Of a stretch of 56,890 nucleotides of DNA, positions 49,581-56,890 are shown one piece after another (position 1 is the first letter of the stretch; every line of letters begins with the position of its first letter). A program made the translations under genes and the position numbers. The stretch comes from Candidatus Melainabacteria bacterium (GTDB lineage Bacteria; Cyanobacteriota; Vampirovibrionia; Obscuribacterales; Obscuribacteraceae): NCBI GenBank assembly GCA_003153555.1, contig PLZS01000046.1, positions 1 to 56,890 on the forward strand, written 5' to 3'. The notes beneath the pieces were generated by a model that saw only the letters and a program-made list of their open reading frames with translations, was not told where the DNA came from and ran no database searches.

Positions 49581-51366
49581 AAAAGTTACACAGATTCGGC
49601 ACATGAGGAAGCCGCGCGGACAAGCTGTGACCGTGCTGATGATATTTATTGCTTCATTCATGGTTGCTCCCATCTGCTTTGTAGCCTATGAAATGTGTTT
49701 GTACAATCTGGCTAAGCAGCAACTTAAGGCATGCGTTGACAGCGCTGCTTTGGCTGCTGGAGCGACAGTTGCCTCTTCGAACACTGTTGATGACTCCACT
49801 ACCCAATTAGGGGCCAAAGCGACGGCAATGCAGATGTTCCAAAAGAATACGATCTTGTCGAACTCGCTAGCCGATGCCACAGAATCGAGCACTATACCAA
49901 TGACACCAGCTGCAACCAAATCGCAGTTGTATTTCCAATTTCTCGACCCGATCTCTAGACAGCCTGTACCGTTGGGTAGCACCAACGGAAAGATAATTCA
50001 AGTCACTGGCGCTTATGGATATCAGCCGTTTTTTGCCCAGTTTCTTAATTTCGTGGGCACGTATCCAGTCGTGGAGATGTCTAACGGCGGGCTTCCGCAA
50101 CTTGATGTGGTGCTGTGTTTCGACATATCGGCCTCAATGGATGACTTTACTCTAGTGAGCATTGTCGACCGCTACAACGTAGTAGGTAAGGCCAAAGTCA
50201 AAAATAAAAACCAAAAGTTCGACAACAATGCTTACAGCGTGTTAGCACAAGGCCCATTATACACAGCGTTCCAATGCACGAGTGCAACAGGTACGGCATT
50301 GAATGCTACCTATCCTCAAGAACTCGATGCTGGAGGAGGAGCTTATAATTTCAGTGCTGCTGGACGAGGTGCGAACAATGACAATCCGGCACCATCAACA
50401 GCTGCCGCAACATTTACTGACGTAGTTGTAAACATTGATGGAACTAACACCTTTTCGAAAGGTGTTACGGTGAATGGATGCGTTTTCCCGTCGGGCAACA
50501 TCGGACTGCTTGTTGAGGCCGCACGAGGAAATTTTGAATCTGTGGCCGTTGCGACTGATGCGGGGGTTGACTACAGCACATGGGGTGTCACTCCTAAAGC
50601 TGGCTACTATGCTGCTTACCAACAGACCGCTCAAACCATGAGACATCCCATATCCGATGCCATCGCCGCTGCCATGAATTTCTTCACCATCATGAACAAC
50701 GACTGCGATGTGCATTTCGGCCTTGTTAGTTTTGGATCTAATGCCGGCACTACTGCGAAACAGTTGTGCGTACCAGATTATGCAACTTTGGGCAATATCA
50801 CCGACAATCCATCAACCTACGTTTCGAACAGCTATCCGGTTGACCCGTTGTCACCACTGCCGCCTAACCCTGGTATACCCTTGGTAGTGACAAACGGACC
50901 GGCTTATAGTAACTACAGCCAAGTCAACAGTGCGGTTCAGACCCTGATCGCATATGGTGGCACAAACATCGCCGGTGCATTGCAAGCGTCAATTTCGCAA
51001 TTGCAGCCAACCGCTCAGGGCGGGCAAGGGCTCAATCGACCAGGGGCTACGAAAGCCATTGTCTTGTTCACCGATGGATTGCCTACAGTGTCCAGCCTCG
51101 GTGGCGATCCAAGCGCGGATTCACGTGCCCAAGCTGTCATTGCGAACGGCGCAGGTATCCCGATCTACTGTATTGGACTCTGTCTTGTGCCGAGTTTGCA
51201 AGCTAATCAAACTGCGATATTGAATGACACAAATAGTAATCCTTCATCAGGAGGAATTGCCGGAATCTCAGGTAATAATGCGCAATTTTATCAGGCGACT
51301 AACTCCAGCCAGCTAAATCAAGTATTCGAGAACGTAGCTCGTTCTCTAGTTAACCTTGAGCGTTGA
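49570..51366 (+). CDS. TadG-like protein with insertion-split vWA domain
   Basis: 598 residues. The N-terminal GQAVTVLMIFIASFMVAPICFVAYEMCLYNLAKQQLKACVDSAALAAG is the TadG/TadE-like helix with the DSAALAAG motif. A vWA domain begins LPQLDVVLCFDISASMDD, with MIDAS Asp185, Ser187 and Ser189. Normally the next helix follows at once; here about 175 residues of Gly/Asn/Thr-rich sequence intervene before HPISDAIAAAMNFFTIMNNDCDVHFGLVSFGS. The fold resumes with GGTNIAGALQASI, AIVLFTDGLPTV and IPIYCIGLCL. AAGGA precedes the ATG. Likely a surface or pilus-tip adhesin anchored by its N-terminal helix. Confidence 0.85.
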   Translation: MAGRKVTQIRHMRKPRGQAVTVLMIFIASFMVAPICFVAYEMCLYNLAKQQLKACVDSAALAAGATVASSNTVDDSTTQLGAKATAMQMFQKNTILSNSLADATESSTIPMTPAATKSQLYFQFLDPISRQPVPLGSTNGKIIQVTGAYGYQPFFAQFLNFVGTYPVVEMSNGGLPQLDVVLCFDISASMDDFTLVSIVDRYNVVGKAKVKNKNQKFDNNAYSVLAQGPLYTAFQCTSATGTALNATYPQELDAGGGAYNFSAAGRGANNDNPAPSTAAATFTDVVVNIDGTNTFSKGVTVNGCVFPSGNIGLLVEAARGNFESVAVATDAGVDYSTWGVTPKAGYYAAYQQTAQTMRHPISDAIAAAMNFFTIMNNDCDVHFGLVSFGSNAGTTAKQLCVPDYATLGNITDNPSTYVSNSYPVDPLSPLPPNPGIPLVVTNGPAYSNYSQVNSAVQTLIAYGGTNIAGALQASISQLQPTAQGGQGLNRPGATKAIVLFTDGLPTVSSLGGDPSADSRAQAVIANGAGIPIYCIGLCLVPSLQANQTAILNDTNSNPSSGGIAGISGNNAQFYQATNSSQLNQVFENVARSLVNLER

Positions 51367-51367
51367 T

Positions 51368-52117
51368 ATGAGGAAACTACTGACTAGATTTTCTCAGCTT
51401 GCGACTGCCGCTTCTTTTGCAATGTTTCTGTCAGTTGGCTCGGTTGGCGCTGCGGTGTCTATGCAAAGTATTTCGGCGGATGCATTGACGAGACGAGGTT
51501 ACGTTTTGGTTCAAAGCGGATCATATCGCTCAGCTGTTTCCGTTTTAAGAAACGCCATCAGCATAAATCCAAACGATGCAAACTCCAGAAGATACCTGAC
51601 CTACGCTTTGATTCAATTGGGTGATCACGCAGCGGCAGTAAAACAGCTTCAGCTGATTTCAAAAATGTCTCAACCATCAGCCGTCGACTATTGCCTTTCA
51701 GGCAATGTGCAGGTGCGTCTTGGCAAAAACGATCAAGCACTTCAACAGTATCGTTCTGCGTTGATTCTCGAACCCGACATGGCAGCGGCGCGAGCTGGAA
51801 TAATAGAGCTATTCATTTTGGCAAGTGATTATCAAGGTGCAACCTATTTATGCAATGATTGTTTGGCAAAGAGTCGAAACTCTACTGAGCAAGTTTACTT
51901 TCAACAAATGGCCGCCAATATCCGCTCGCACCTAAGTAATTCATTGGCACAAGGTGAATACGCGCCCAAGACTGAAGTGGTGCCACCTGTTCCTTCATCA
52001 TCATCATCATCATCGACGCCACCCCCTGCGGTGCGAAATTTGATACCACTTGTGATTCAAGCGGCGCCAGTTGTTGCACCCAAAATAGCGCCCATCGCCA
52101 CTAAAGCTAAAGCTTGA
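51368..52117 (+). CDS. Secreted TPR protein of the Tad-like set
   Basis: 249 residues from ATG 51368, two nt after the vWA gene's stop. Signal peptide QLATAASFAMFLSVGSVGAAVS. Three to four TPRs (ADALTRRGYVLVQSGSYRSAVSVLRNAISINPNDANSRRYL, DYCLSGNVQVRLGKNDQALQQYRSALILEPDMAAARAGI). A Ser/Pro linker and an Ala/Pro/Lys tail follow. TadD, the Tad outer-membrane pilotin-like protein, is also a TPR lipoprotein, so this may be its counterpart, but there is no lipobox here. Ends 7 nt before a convergent gene. Confidence 0.75.
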   Translation: MRKLLTRFSQLATAASFAMFLSVGSVGAAVSMQSISADALTRRGYVLVQSGSYRSAVSVLRNAISINPNDANSRRYLTYALIQLGDHAAAVKQLQLISKMSQPSAVDYCLSGNVQVRLGKNDQALQQYRSALILEPDMAAARAGIIELFILASDYQGATYLCNDCLAKSRNSTEQVYFQQMAANIRSHLSNSLAQGEYAPKTEVVPPVPSSSSSSSTPPPAVRNLIPLVIQAAPVVAPKIAPIATKAKA

Positions 52118-52124
52118 TTGGCGT

Positions 52125-52547
52125 CTATTTCATGACCACTTTAGAATCCCATTTTTCGCGTTCGATCTTCCACTGACCGTCTTCCAACGTCAGTTCGATG
52201 ACGCCAGTTGTCTTTTCAGTGGTATTGGCATTTTGAGTCTCTGGTTTGGCAGTTGCTGTCAAAATTGCGCTTGTGCCGTTGATCTGCTCGTTGACTATTG
52301 TCACTTGCTTTGGCAACGTTGATTTGAAAAGAGGAAAAAGGAATTTCTTTTCTTCGTTTGACATAGGTTTGTCGTGTGCAATTGACGTTTTCGAGCGTAG
52401 TGGCAATATGTCTGCATAGCTAGTTGCCGCTAACTCCTTCTTATGCAATTCTAAATACGTCGCGGTTGCTGACGATTGAGCGCTGCACATAGCAGCGGTG
52501 AGTTGAAAAACGATTCCTGCGTATAAATATGTTAGACGCGCGTTCAT
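52125..52547 (-). CDS. Small secreted NTF2-like protein
   Basis: 140 residues from ATG 52547 (GGAGGGACTT directly upstream). Signal peptide LTYLYAGIVFQLTAAMCSAQ. The C-terminal half (VTIVNEQINGTSAILTATAKPE, then TGVIELTLEDGQWKIEREKWDSK) has the strand pattern and the closing 'dg.WkI....w' typical of DUF4878/NTF2-like secreted proteins. No catalytic residue recognised. Lies 53 nt after the 743-residue gene on the same strand. Function unknown. Confidence 0.65.
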   Translation of the reverse strand: MNARLTYLYAGIVFQLTAAMCSAQSSATATYLELHKKELAATSYADILPLRSKTSIAHDKPMSNEEKKFLFPLFKSTLPKQVTIVNEQINGTSAILTATAKPETQNANTTEKTTGVIELTLEDGQWKIEREKWDSKVVMK

Positions 52548-52600
52548 AAGTCCCTCCAAGTTCCATCGATACATATTTAACTACGGAAGGTGGAGGAAAA

Positions 52601-54832
52601 TTAGTGTGGTCCCGATTTGCGGGCCCACGCTATAAATCCGACAATTCCGGATATCAAGAGTGCGACGAGAATATATTTGAAGGCGACGGCAGCTATGCTT
52701 GGCACCTCAGAATTGGAGAGACATATGTCGCATTGTTCATAGGCTCGGACAGTTGGCTGCGTATCGTAATTTTTGGGGCCGGTCGGCTTCAGTGTCACCA
52801 GTAAAACTTTTCTTTCATCGCCGCTTTTAATCATCTCACCGTTCTTATCAAAACCATGAATGTACAAATTTTGAGTTGAACTTTGATCAGTGTCTCCTAC
52901 ATTTTGTATGGGAACACTGTTAACTACGCAGAACACACTAACGCTGCCAGGTTTTGCTGGTGGTTCATTGTTAAAAAACTGCCCCCTTTCTAGATCCGAA
53001 TCGAGACGAGTATCAGCGTCAATCGGACGATCTTTGCCAACGTTCATGGAACATATATTGACGTCCTCATACTTGCCCGACACGGGATTGATGAATTTGC
53101 TCGGCTGAATTCCATCTGGATTCGGATAACGACCTGATGCCTGATAAAAAACAAGCGCAGAATTCTTGATTGAATTCATGACGTCGATCACCTTTTTCTC
53201 CGGGGCGTCCGCTCTATAAAAAATTTGTCCAATGCTGCTCTTTATTCCTTCAGGTGAGGGGCTAAGCCAAACGCATTTGTTGAAGGTGCCTTGCAATAGC
53301 CTCCAGTCGTCATTAACTGTTCCTTGCCAGAAGTACACATTTGGTTTCCGACGCAGATTGTGCCCTCTCAACTCTAGACCGTCAGGAGTAAAGGCGATTG
53401 TTACGGCACCATTAGCGGTATCAAAATCTTTGCCCATTAATGCGTGAACAAACTTTGGTGCGTTCGTAAGTTGTTCTGGTTTCGAGTTCGAGATAGTTAG
53501 CAATGTAAACCATACGGTGGTCAGTAGCGCGGCGATTGGAACAGCTATTTTTAGCCAATGTTTTATCGCGTCGCTAGTCGGTAGCGCTTTCTCTATCGTA
53601 TCAGCGACACTCTCCTCTTCTACTTCCTCGACTTGCTCACCTTCACTGTCTTCTTCTTGACCAAAGAATGATCGCGAGGACTGGCGCATTGCGACGCTTG
53701 GTGCTCCCTTCAGCGCCAATCCCGATTTTTCTTCTGCATCATCTACAGCAGCCGTCGGCAATTCAACTGGTTCATGTTCTTCAATACTTAAATTCTCTAG
53801 GCTGTAAATCAACCTCGCTGATTCTTCTAAAAGGCGCTCAATGTCTGATTCATCGCTGACCTGCCTTTTAAGTTTTTCTGCCTTTAGAATTTCACGAGCG
53901 CTGTTGGAATTGCGACTGGGACTCGTTACTGGTTCTGACTTGGCTTGTTCAAGACTGTTCAAAAGACTTGCTGCTTCTGCGAGCAGCTCAAGGTTAGACT
54001 GGTCTTGCTGTTCCGGTTGCAGGGGGGACGATCCGAGTTCGGATTGCAGGTCGGGCTTCGGTTTGAGCCCCTCAACCAAAGCATCTTTCAGTCTTGACCT
54101 ATCAGTTTTCGCTATCTTCGGTGCGTTGGAAAACGAAAGAAATTTTCTTTCAGTGACCAGTTGACCCACTGACTTTTGGAGTTTCTTTTGGGGTAATTTT
54201 GGGGAAGGTGTTTGGTCATCGGTAGATACTTTTTTCTTATTGCCAAGCTTGCTTTTAATATCCGCAAAGTCTTGCTGTCCCTGTCGACGTTCGTTTCTTC
54301 CGGATCTCTTTTGGGCTTTTTCAGACTGAACAACTTCTTCAGTTTGTGCGGCTTGGTGCTGTTGGATCACTCCCAGTTCACTCTCCAAAATAGACAACAG
54401 CAGTGGATCAGTTTTTTGTAAACGTAACCATTGCGCGTAGCATTCGATTACTGTTCTTCGAAGAAAGTGCTTCGCTGACAACGCAGTTTTGGCCAGTTCA
54501 TATGCTTGCTCATATCGCAGCTGAGCGTCGATTTGGTCATCGCATTTTTCATAATTCTTTGCTGCTTTGACTAGGGTGAATATTCTGTCTTTACTAGAAA
54601 AATCCATTTTGCTGTCTTGAAGAGCCAGTAGCTTTTCATATGATTGTTTCGCTAAATCAAAATTTCCAGCGGCGTAATGACATTCCGCTACTTTCAGGAC
54701 TACTGAGCCCAAATCAGCATTATCACCTAGCAACTCAATTTCTGACAATAGTCGTGCGTAAAGTGCAACGGCGGTATCAAAATTTCCGTTTCGAAATTGA
54801 GAATCTGCTTCGGAAAGTTGCTCGCTAGACAT
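52601..54832 (-). CDS. TPR membrane protein with pseudopilin-like outer domain
   Basis: 743 residues from ATG 54832; a GTG at 54856 is also in frame. Residues 1-150 are TPRs (EADSQFRNGNFDTAVALYARLL; LKVAECHYAAGNFDLAKQSYEKLL). Residues 150-430 are low-complexity, Lys/Glu/Ser-rich. A membrane helix follows (LKIAVPIAALLTTVWFTLLTI, about 440-460). The outside part contains SIKNSALVFYQASGRYPNPDGIQPSKFINPVSGKYEDV, close to the 'al..Y....g.YP....l.....p....' middle of type II pseudopilins. A second helix (FKYILVALLISGIVGFIAWARK) ends the chain. Function unknown; perhaps a bridge between cytosolic TPR partners and the envelope. Confidence 0.7.
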   Translation of the reverse strand: MSSEQLSEADSQFRNGNFDTAVALYARLLSEIELLGDNADLGSVVLKVAECHYAAGNFDLAKQSYEKLLALQDSKMDFSSKDRIFTLVKAAKNYEKCDDQIDAQLRYEQAYELAKTALSAKHFLRRTVIECYAQWLRLQKTDPLLLSILESELGVIQQHQAAQTEEVVQSEKAQKRSGRNERRQGQQDFADIKSKLGNKKKVSTDDQTPSPKLPQKKLQKSVGQLVTERKFLSFSNAPKIAKTDRSRLKDALVEGLKPKPDLQSELGSSPLQPEQQDQSNLELLAEAASLLNSLEQAKSEPVTSPSRNSNSAREILKAEKLKRQVSDESDIERLLEESARLIYSLENLSIEEHEPVELPTAAVDDAEEKSGLALKGAPSVAMRQSSRSFFGQEEDSEGEQVEEVEEESVADTIEKALPTSDAIKHWLKIAVPIAALLTTVWFTLLTISNSKPEQLTNAPKFVHALMGKDFDTANGAVTIAFTPDGLELRGHNLRRKPNVYFWQGTVNDDWRLLQGTFNKCVWLSPSPEGIKSSIGQIFYRADAPEKKVIDVMNSIKNSALVFYQASGRYPNPDGIQPSKFINPVSGKYEDVNICSMNVGKDRPIDADTRLDSDLERGQFFNNEPPAKPGSVSVFCVVNSVPIQNVGDTDQSSTQNLYIHGFDKNGEMIKSGDERKVLLVTLKPTGPKNYDTQPTVRAYEQCDICLSNSEVPSIAAVAFKYILVALLISGIVGFIAWARKSGPH

Positions 54833-54927
54833 AACCTGAAAAGTTAATTGCTGCACATTACTCTAGTCACATTCCCGAAATGTACAACTCGGAAACGTTA
54901 ATGCGCCATATATTGCGAAAAATGGAA

Positions 54928-55977
54928 CTACACTTCTACTTCATGATGGCTTAATGCGAACAACTTTTGTACTCGTTCGAGCGTGTCGTCTATGTCATTA
55001 TTTGAGATACCATAATGCGTTACTGCTCTTATGCCAAGCCGCTGTTCTATGCCAACGAGTATGCCACTTTTTTGCAATTGTTGAACCAACTGAGTTCTGC
55101 TCAACTGGTCAGATCCACTATCAAAGAAGACCATGTTGGTTTTAGTCTGAAACGGGTCGACTTTAATCTGTGGGATTCTTGCCAATCCCTCAGCCAAGCG
55201 CTTTGCACTTTCGTGATCCTCATGCAGCCGATCAATCATTTTATCCAAAGAAACATGACATGCTGCAGCGATGATACCGATTTGACGCATTGCCCCACCG
55301 AGGACTTTTCTCATTCGTTTGGCTTTGTTTACGAAGTCACTGCTGCCACAAACCATTGATCCAACTGGTGCCGAAAGACCTTTGGAGAAACAAAACTGAA
55401 CGGATTCAAAGTCACGCGCTAGATCTCGTGGTGTTACATTTAGTGCAATACAAGCGTTGAACATTCTCGCTCCATCTAAGTGCATTCCTAAATGATGTTT
55501 GTCAGCCAGCTCCCTAATCTCGTGAATGTAATTCAGTGACAATGGGTGTCCGTTCCAGGTATTTTCTAAACATATAAGTCGTGTCTTCGCGCAATGAATA
55601 TTGTCTGGGTTGATTGCGGATAAGATGGATGCTGGGGATAAGGTTCCGTCTGAAAGGTTAGGTATTGTTCTCAGGCTAATTCCGCCCAAACTCGATGCGC
55701 CGTTCTGCTCCCACAAATTGATGTGACTTGCATCACCAATGATTGCCTGATCCCCCCGTCCGCAGTGCACCAGGAGTGATATCAAGTTTCCCATTGTGCC
55801 ACTACTGACAAACAGAGAAGCCTCCTTTTCTAGTACTTCCGCTACTCGTTCTTGCAGAGAATTAACTGTAGGGTCTTCGTCGTAAACGTCGTCGCCTAGC
55901 TCGGCATTGAAAATCGCCTGGCGCATTTCCGGTGAAGGCAGAGTCACGGTATCACTGCGTAAGTCTATTACTTTCAT
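54928..55977 (-). CDS. ltaE: Low-specificity L-threonine aldolase
   Basis: PLP enzyme that splits threonine or allo-threonine into glycine and acetaldehyde. 349 residues from ATG 55977 with AGGAGAATCA directly upstream. Family blocks are VIDLRSDTVTLPSPEMRQAI, GDDVYDEDPTVNSLQ, FVSSGTMGNLISL, CLENTWNGHPLS, HLDGARMFNA (Asp168 binds the pyridine ring), CFSKGLSAPVGS with PLP-lysine Lys199, and RMRKVLGGAMRQIG. Cytosolic. Divergent from the SRPBCC gene. Confidence 0.96.
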   Translation of the reverse strand: MKVIDLRSDTVTLPSPEMRQAIFNAELGDDVYDEDPTVNSLQERVAEVLEKEASLFVSSGTMGNLISLLVHCGRGDQAIIGDASHINLWEQNGASSLGGISLRTIPNLSDGTLSPASILSAINPDNIHCAKTRLICLENTWNGHPLSLNYIHEIRELADKHHLGMHLDGARMFNACIALNVTPRDLARDFESVQFCFSKGLSAPVGSMVCGSSDFVNKAKRMRKVLGGAMRQIGIIAAACHVSLDKMIDRLHEDHESAKRLAEGLARIPQIKVDPFQTKTNMVFFDSGSDQLSRTQLVQQLQKSGILVGIEQRLGIRAVTHYGISNNDIDDTLERVQKLFALSHHEVEV

Positions 55978-56078
55978 TGATTCTCCTGCCATTGATTGCT
56001 ATTCAGCTTCACGATCAGCGCTTTTCATTGACTAATGGTCTTCGCACAATGCAAAATATTATCCGAAATCGAGTAGAT

Positions 56079-56516
56079 ATGAAGAAATTGGCAGTTCACA
56101 AGGTATTAATAAACGCACCAGTCGAAGTGGTGTGGGCGAAGCTTGTCGATTGGCAGCATTGGACTGAGTGGGATAAGGCTATGCAGTCGATTCGGTTTAA
56201 GGGACCACTTGCACTCGACTCTAAGGGCAAAATCGGTTTAGGGAAGGGCGTTAGCGGCACATTAGTGGTAACCGAGTTTATAGAGGGTGTTTCTTATAAA
56301 AGCGAATTCAAGCTCTTTGGGTCACGTTACGAATTTGATCATCATCTCGAAAGCGCTGCCCAATTTACTCTTGTAACATTTCGAATCAGCGCCGAAGGTT
56401 ATCTGTCCGACGTCTTCAATCTTGCTCTCATGGCCACTTTTGGCGAAAAGCTTCCGCAGTGGATGAATAACTTCAAGCAGTTTATTGAACAGAAAAAAGT
56501 CGACACCCCGACCTAA
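56079..56516 (+). CDS. SRPBCC (START-like) protein
   Basis: 145 residues from ATG 56079; an ATG at 56049 is in frame. The family opening is clear: VHKVLINAPVEVVWAKLVDWQHWTEWDKAMQSIRF, then GKGVSGTLVVTEFIEGVSYKSEFKLFGSRYEFDHHLE and a C-terminal helix (ALMATFGEKLPQWMNNFKQFIEQ). These helix-grip proteins bind lipids, polyketides or other hydrophobic ligands. No signal peptide in the short form. Earlier in-frame ATGs would overlap ltaE and are not favoured. Confidence 0.85.
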   Translation: MKKLAVHKVLINAPVEVVWAKLVDWQHWTEWDKAMQSIRFKGPLALDSKGKIGLGKGVSGTLVVTEFIEGVSYKSEFKLFGSRYEFDHHLESAAQFTLVTFRISAEGYLSDVFNLALMATFGEKLPQWMNNFKQFIEQKKVDTPT

Positions 56517-56664
56517 GCATCCGGGTATGGATGTTTGATGAAAGTTGCTCTGCGCAGAGGTTCGAGACAAGTGTTAGCGGCAGAAATCGTCCTCAAGCCT
56601 GCATTGCAATCACACAAGTTTGTTTGCAGTGTTATTTTTACGACAGAGCCTTTTCTTTATAACT

Positions 56665-56890
56665 TCAATCTGTAACCATTATCTTGCCGCTCATATCGTC
56701 ATGTCCATTGCCACAGAAAACATCGCAGTAGAAGTCGAGTTCTCCAGCCTTTTGTGGAGTTACTTTTAGTTCAGTAACTTTTCCGGGCGCAATGTCGGCT
56801 CTTACGTTCATTGCTGGAATACTGAATCCGTGTGAGCGATCTTCGCTGGTCAATGACAAAATAACTGGCACTCCCTTTTTCAGCGTAATG
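56665..56890 (-). CDS. CuA-type cupredoxin domain protein (partial)
   Basis: The frame is open through the right edge. The visible C-terminal 75 residues form a cupredoxin: HGFSIPAMNVRADIAPGKVTELKVTP, then FYCDVFCGNGHDDMSGKIMV. C-x3-C-x3-H-x2-M plus the earlier His is the complete binuclear CuA ligand set of cytochrome c oxidase subunit II and nitrous-oxide reductase. The end follows at once (VTD), as in stand-alone COX2-like proteins. Suggests aerobic or N2O respiration. The missing upstream part would show whether membrane helices are present. Confidence 0.85.
   Translation of the reverse strand, partial: ITLKKGVPVILSLTSEDRSHGFSIPAMNVRADIAPGKVTELKVTPQKAGELDFYCDVFCGNGHDDMSGKIMVTD

Noticed and set aside
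1..56890. tRNA, rRNA, tmRNA, complete insertion sequences, riboswitches.
   Set aside because: Reading the intergenic regions on both strands I found no cloverleaf with a GGTTCGA-type T-loop, no transposase and no known riboswitch core. A covariance-model scan would be decisive.

Overview
The window reads as a chromosomal segment of a non-photosynthetic relative of the Cyanobacteria, most likely the Melainabacteria/Vampirovibrionia side of the phylum and probably Obscuribacterales-like. The placement is inference. It rests on: an F0F1 ATP synthase cluster in cyanobacterial order (atpI-a-c-b'-b-delta-alpha-gamma, with separate b' and b and with no beta or epsilon gene); a SepF homologue; a Vipp1/PspA homologue; many TPR proteins; and large membrane-bound Ser/Thr kinases. 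There are no photosynthesis genes, rRNAs, tRNAs, complete insertion sequences or CRISPR arrays that I can see. Base composition looks near 50% GC throughout.

Layout. 1-1062: a PLP beta-eliminating lyase (tyrosine phenol-lyase/tryptophanase type) cut by the left edge. 1516-8329 (minus): sepF, then smc-scpA-scpB-ispD, the whole SMC condensin in one tight operon. 8871-13272: a DUF4388/degenerate-GGDEF protein, then pspA-tgt-TPR on the minus strand. 13519-19387 (plus): the ATP synthase cluster. 19545-25948: a TPR protein, a ParD/ParE-like toxin-antitoxin pair, spoIID-rseP-fmdB, a decayed AbiEi/AbiEii pair, a glycine-zipper lipoprotein and a Gly/Tyr-repeat secreted protein with natural His clusters. 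26022-32698 (minus): panB, a secreted TPR protein, an SAF-TPR-zinc-motif protein and a 968-residue protein with an HEYMH motif. 32863-38672 (plus): an ADP-ribosylglycohydrolase-like protein, fabG-acpP-fabF-gatA and a small secreted protein. 39547-45963 (minus): a TPR membrane protein, a broken paralogous fragment of it, and two overlapping membrane-anchored kinases. 46223-52117 (plus): a secreted GH13 enzyme and a short Tad-like set (two TadE-like, one vWA TadG-like, one TPR). 52125-56890: a secreted small protein, a TPR-TM-pseudopilin-like protein, ltaE, an SRPBCC protein and a CuA-type cupredoxin cut by the right edge.

How they work together. The core genes cover chromosome segregation and division (SMC/ScpAB, SepF), energy (ATP synthase, CuA protein), envelope maintenance (PspA, RseP-like protease, SpoIID-like amidase), lipid and cofactor synthesis (FabG/ACP/FabF, IspD, PanB) and translation (Tgt, GatA). 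The accessory genes are mostly surface, secretion or signalling functions. The least ordinary are the tandem kinases with a C-terminal catalytic domain and HRD-x-T-P loop beside a duplicated TPR gene, the vWA protein with a large insertion after its MIDAS motif, the HExxH giant, and a dispersed palindromic element found at three loci, once in frame inside scpB.
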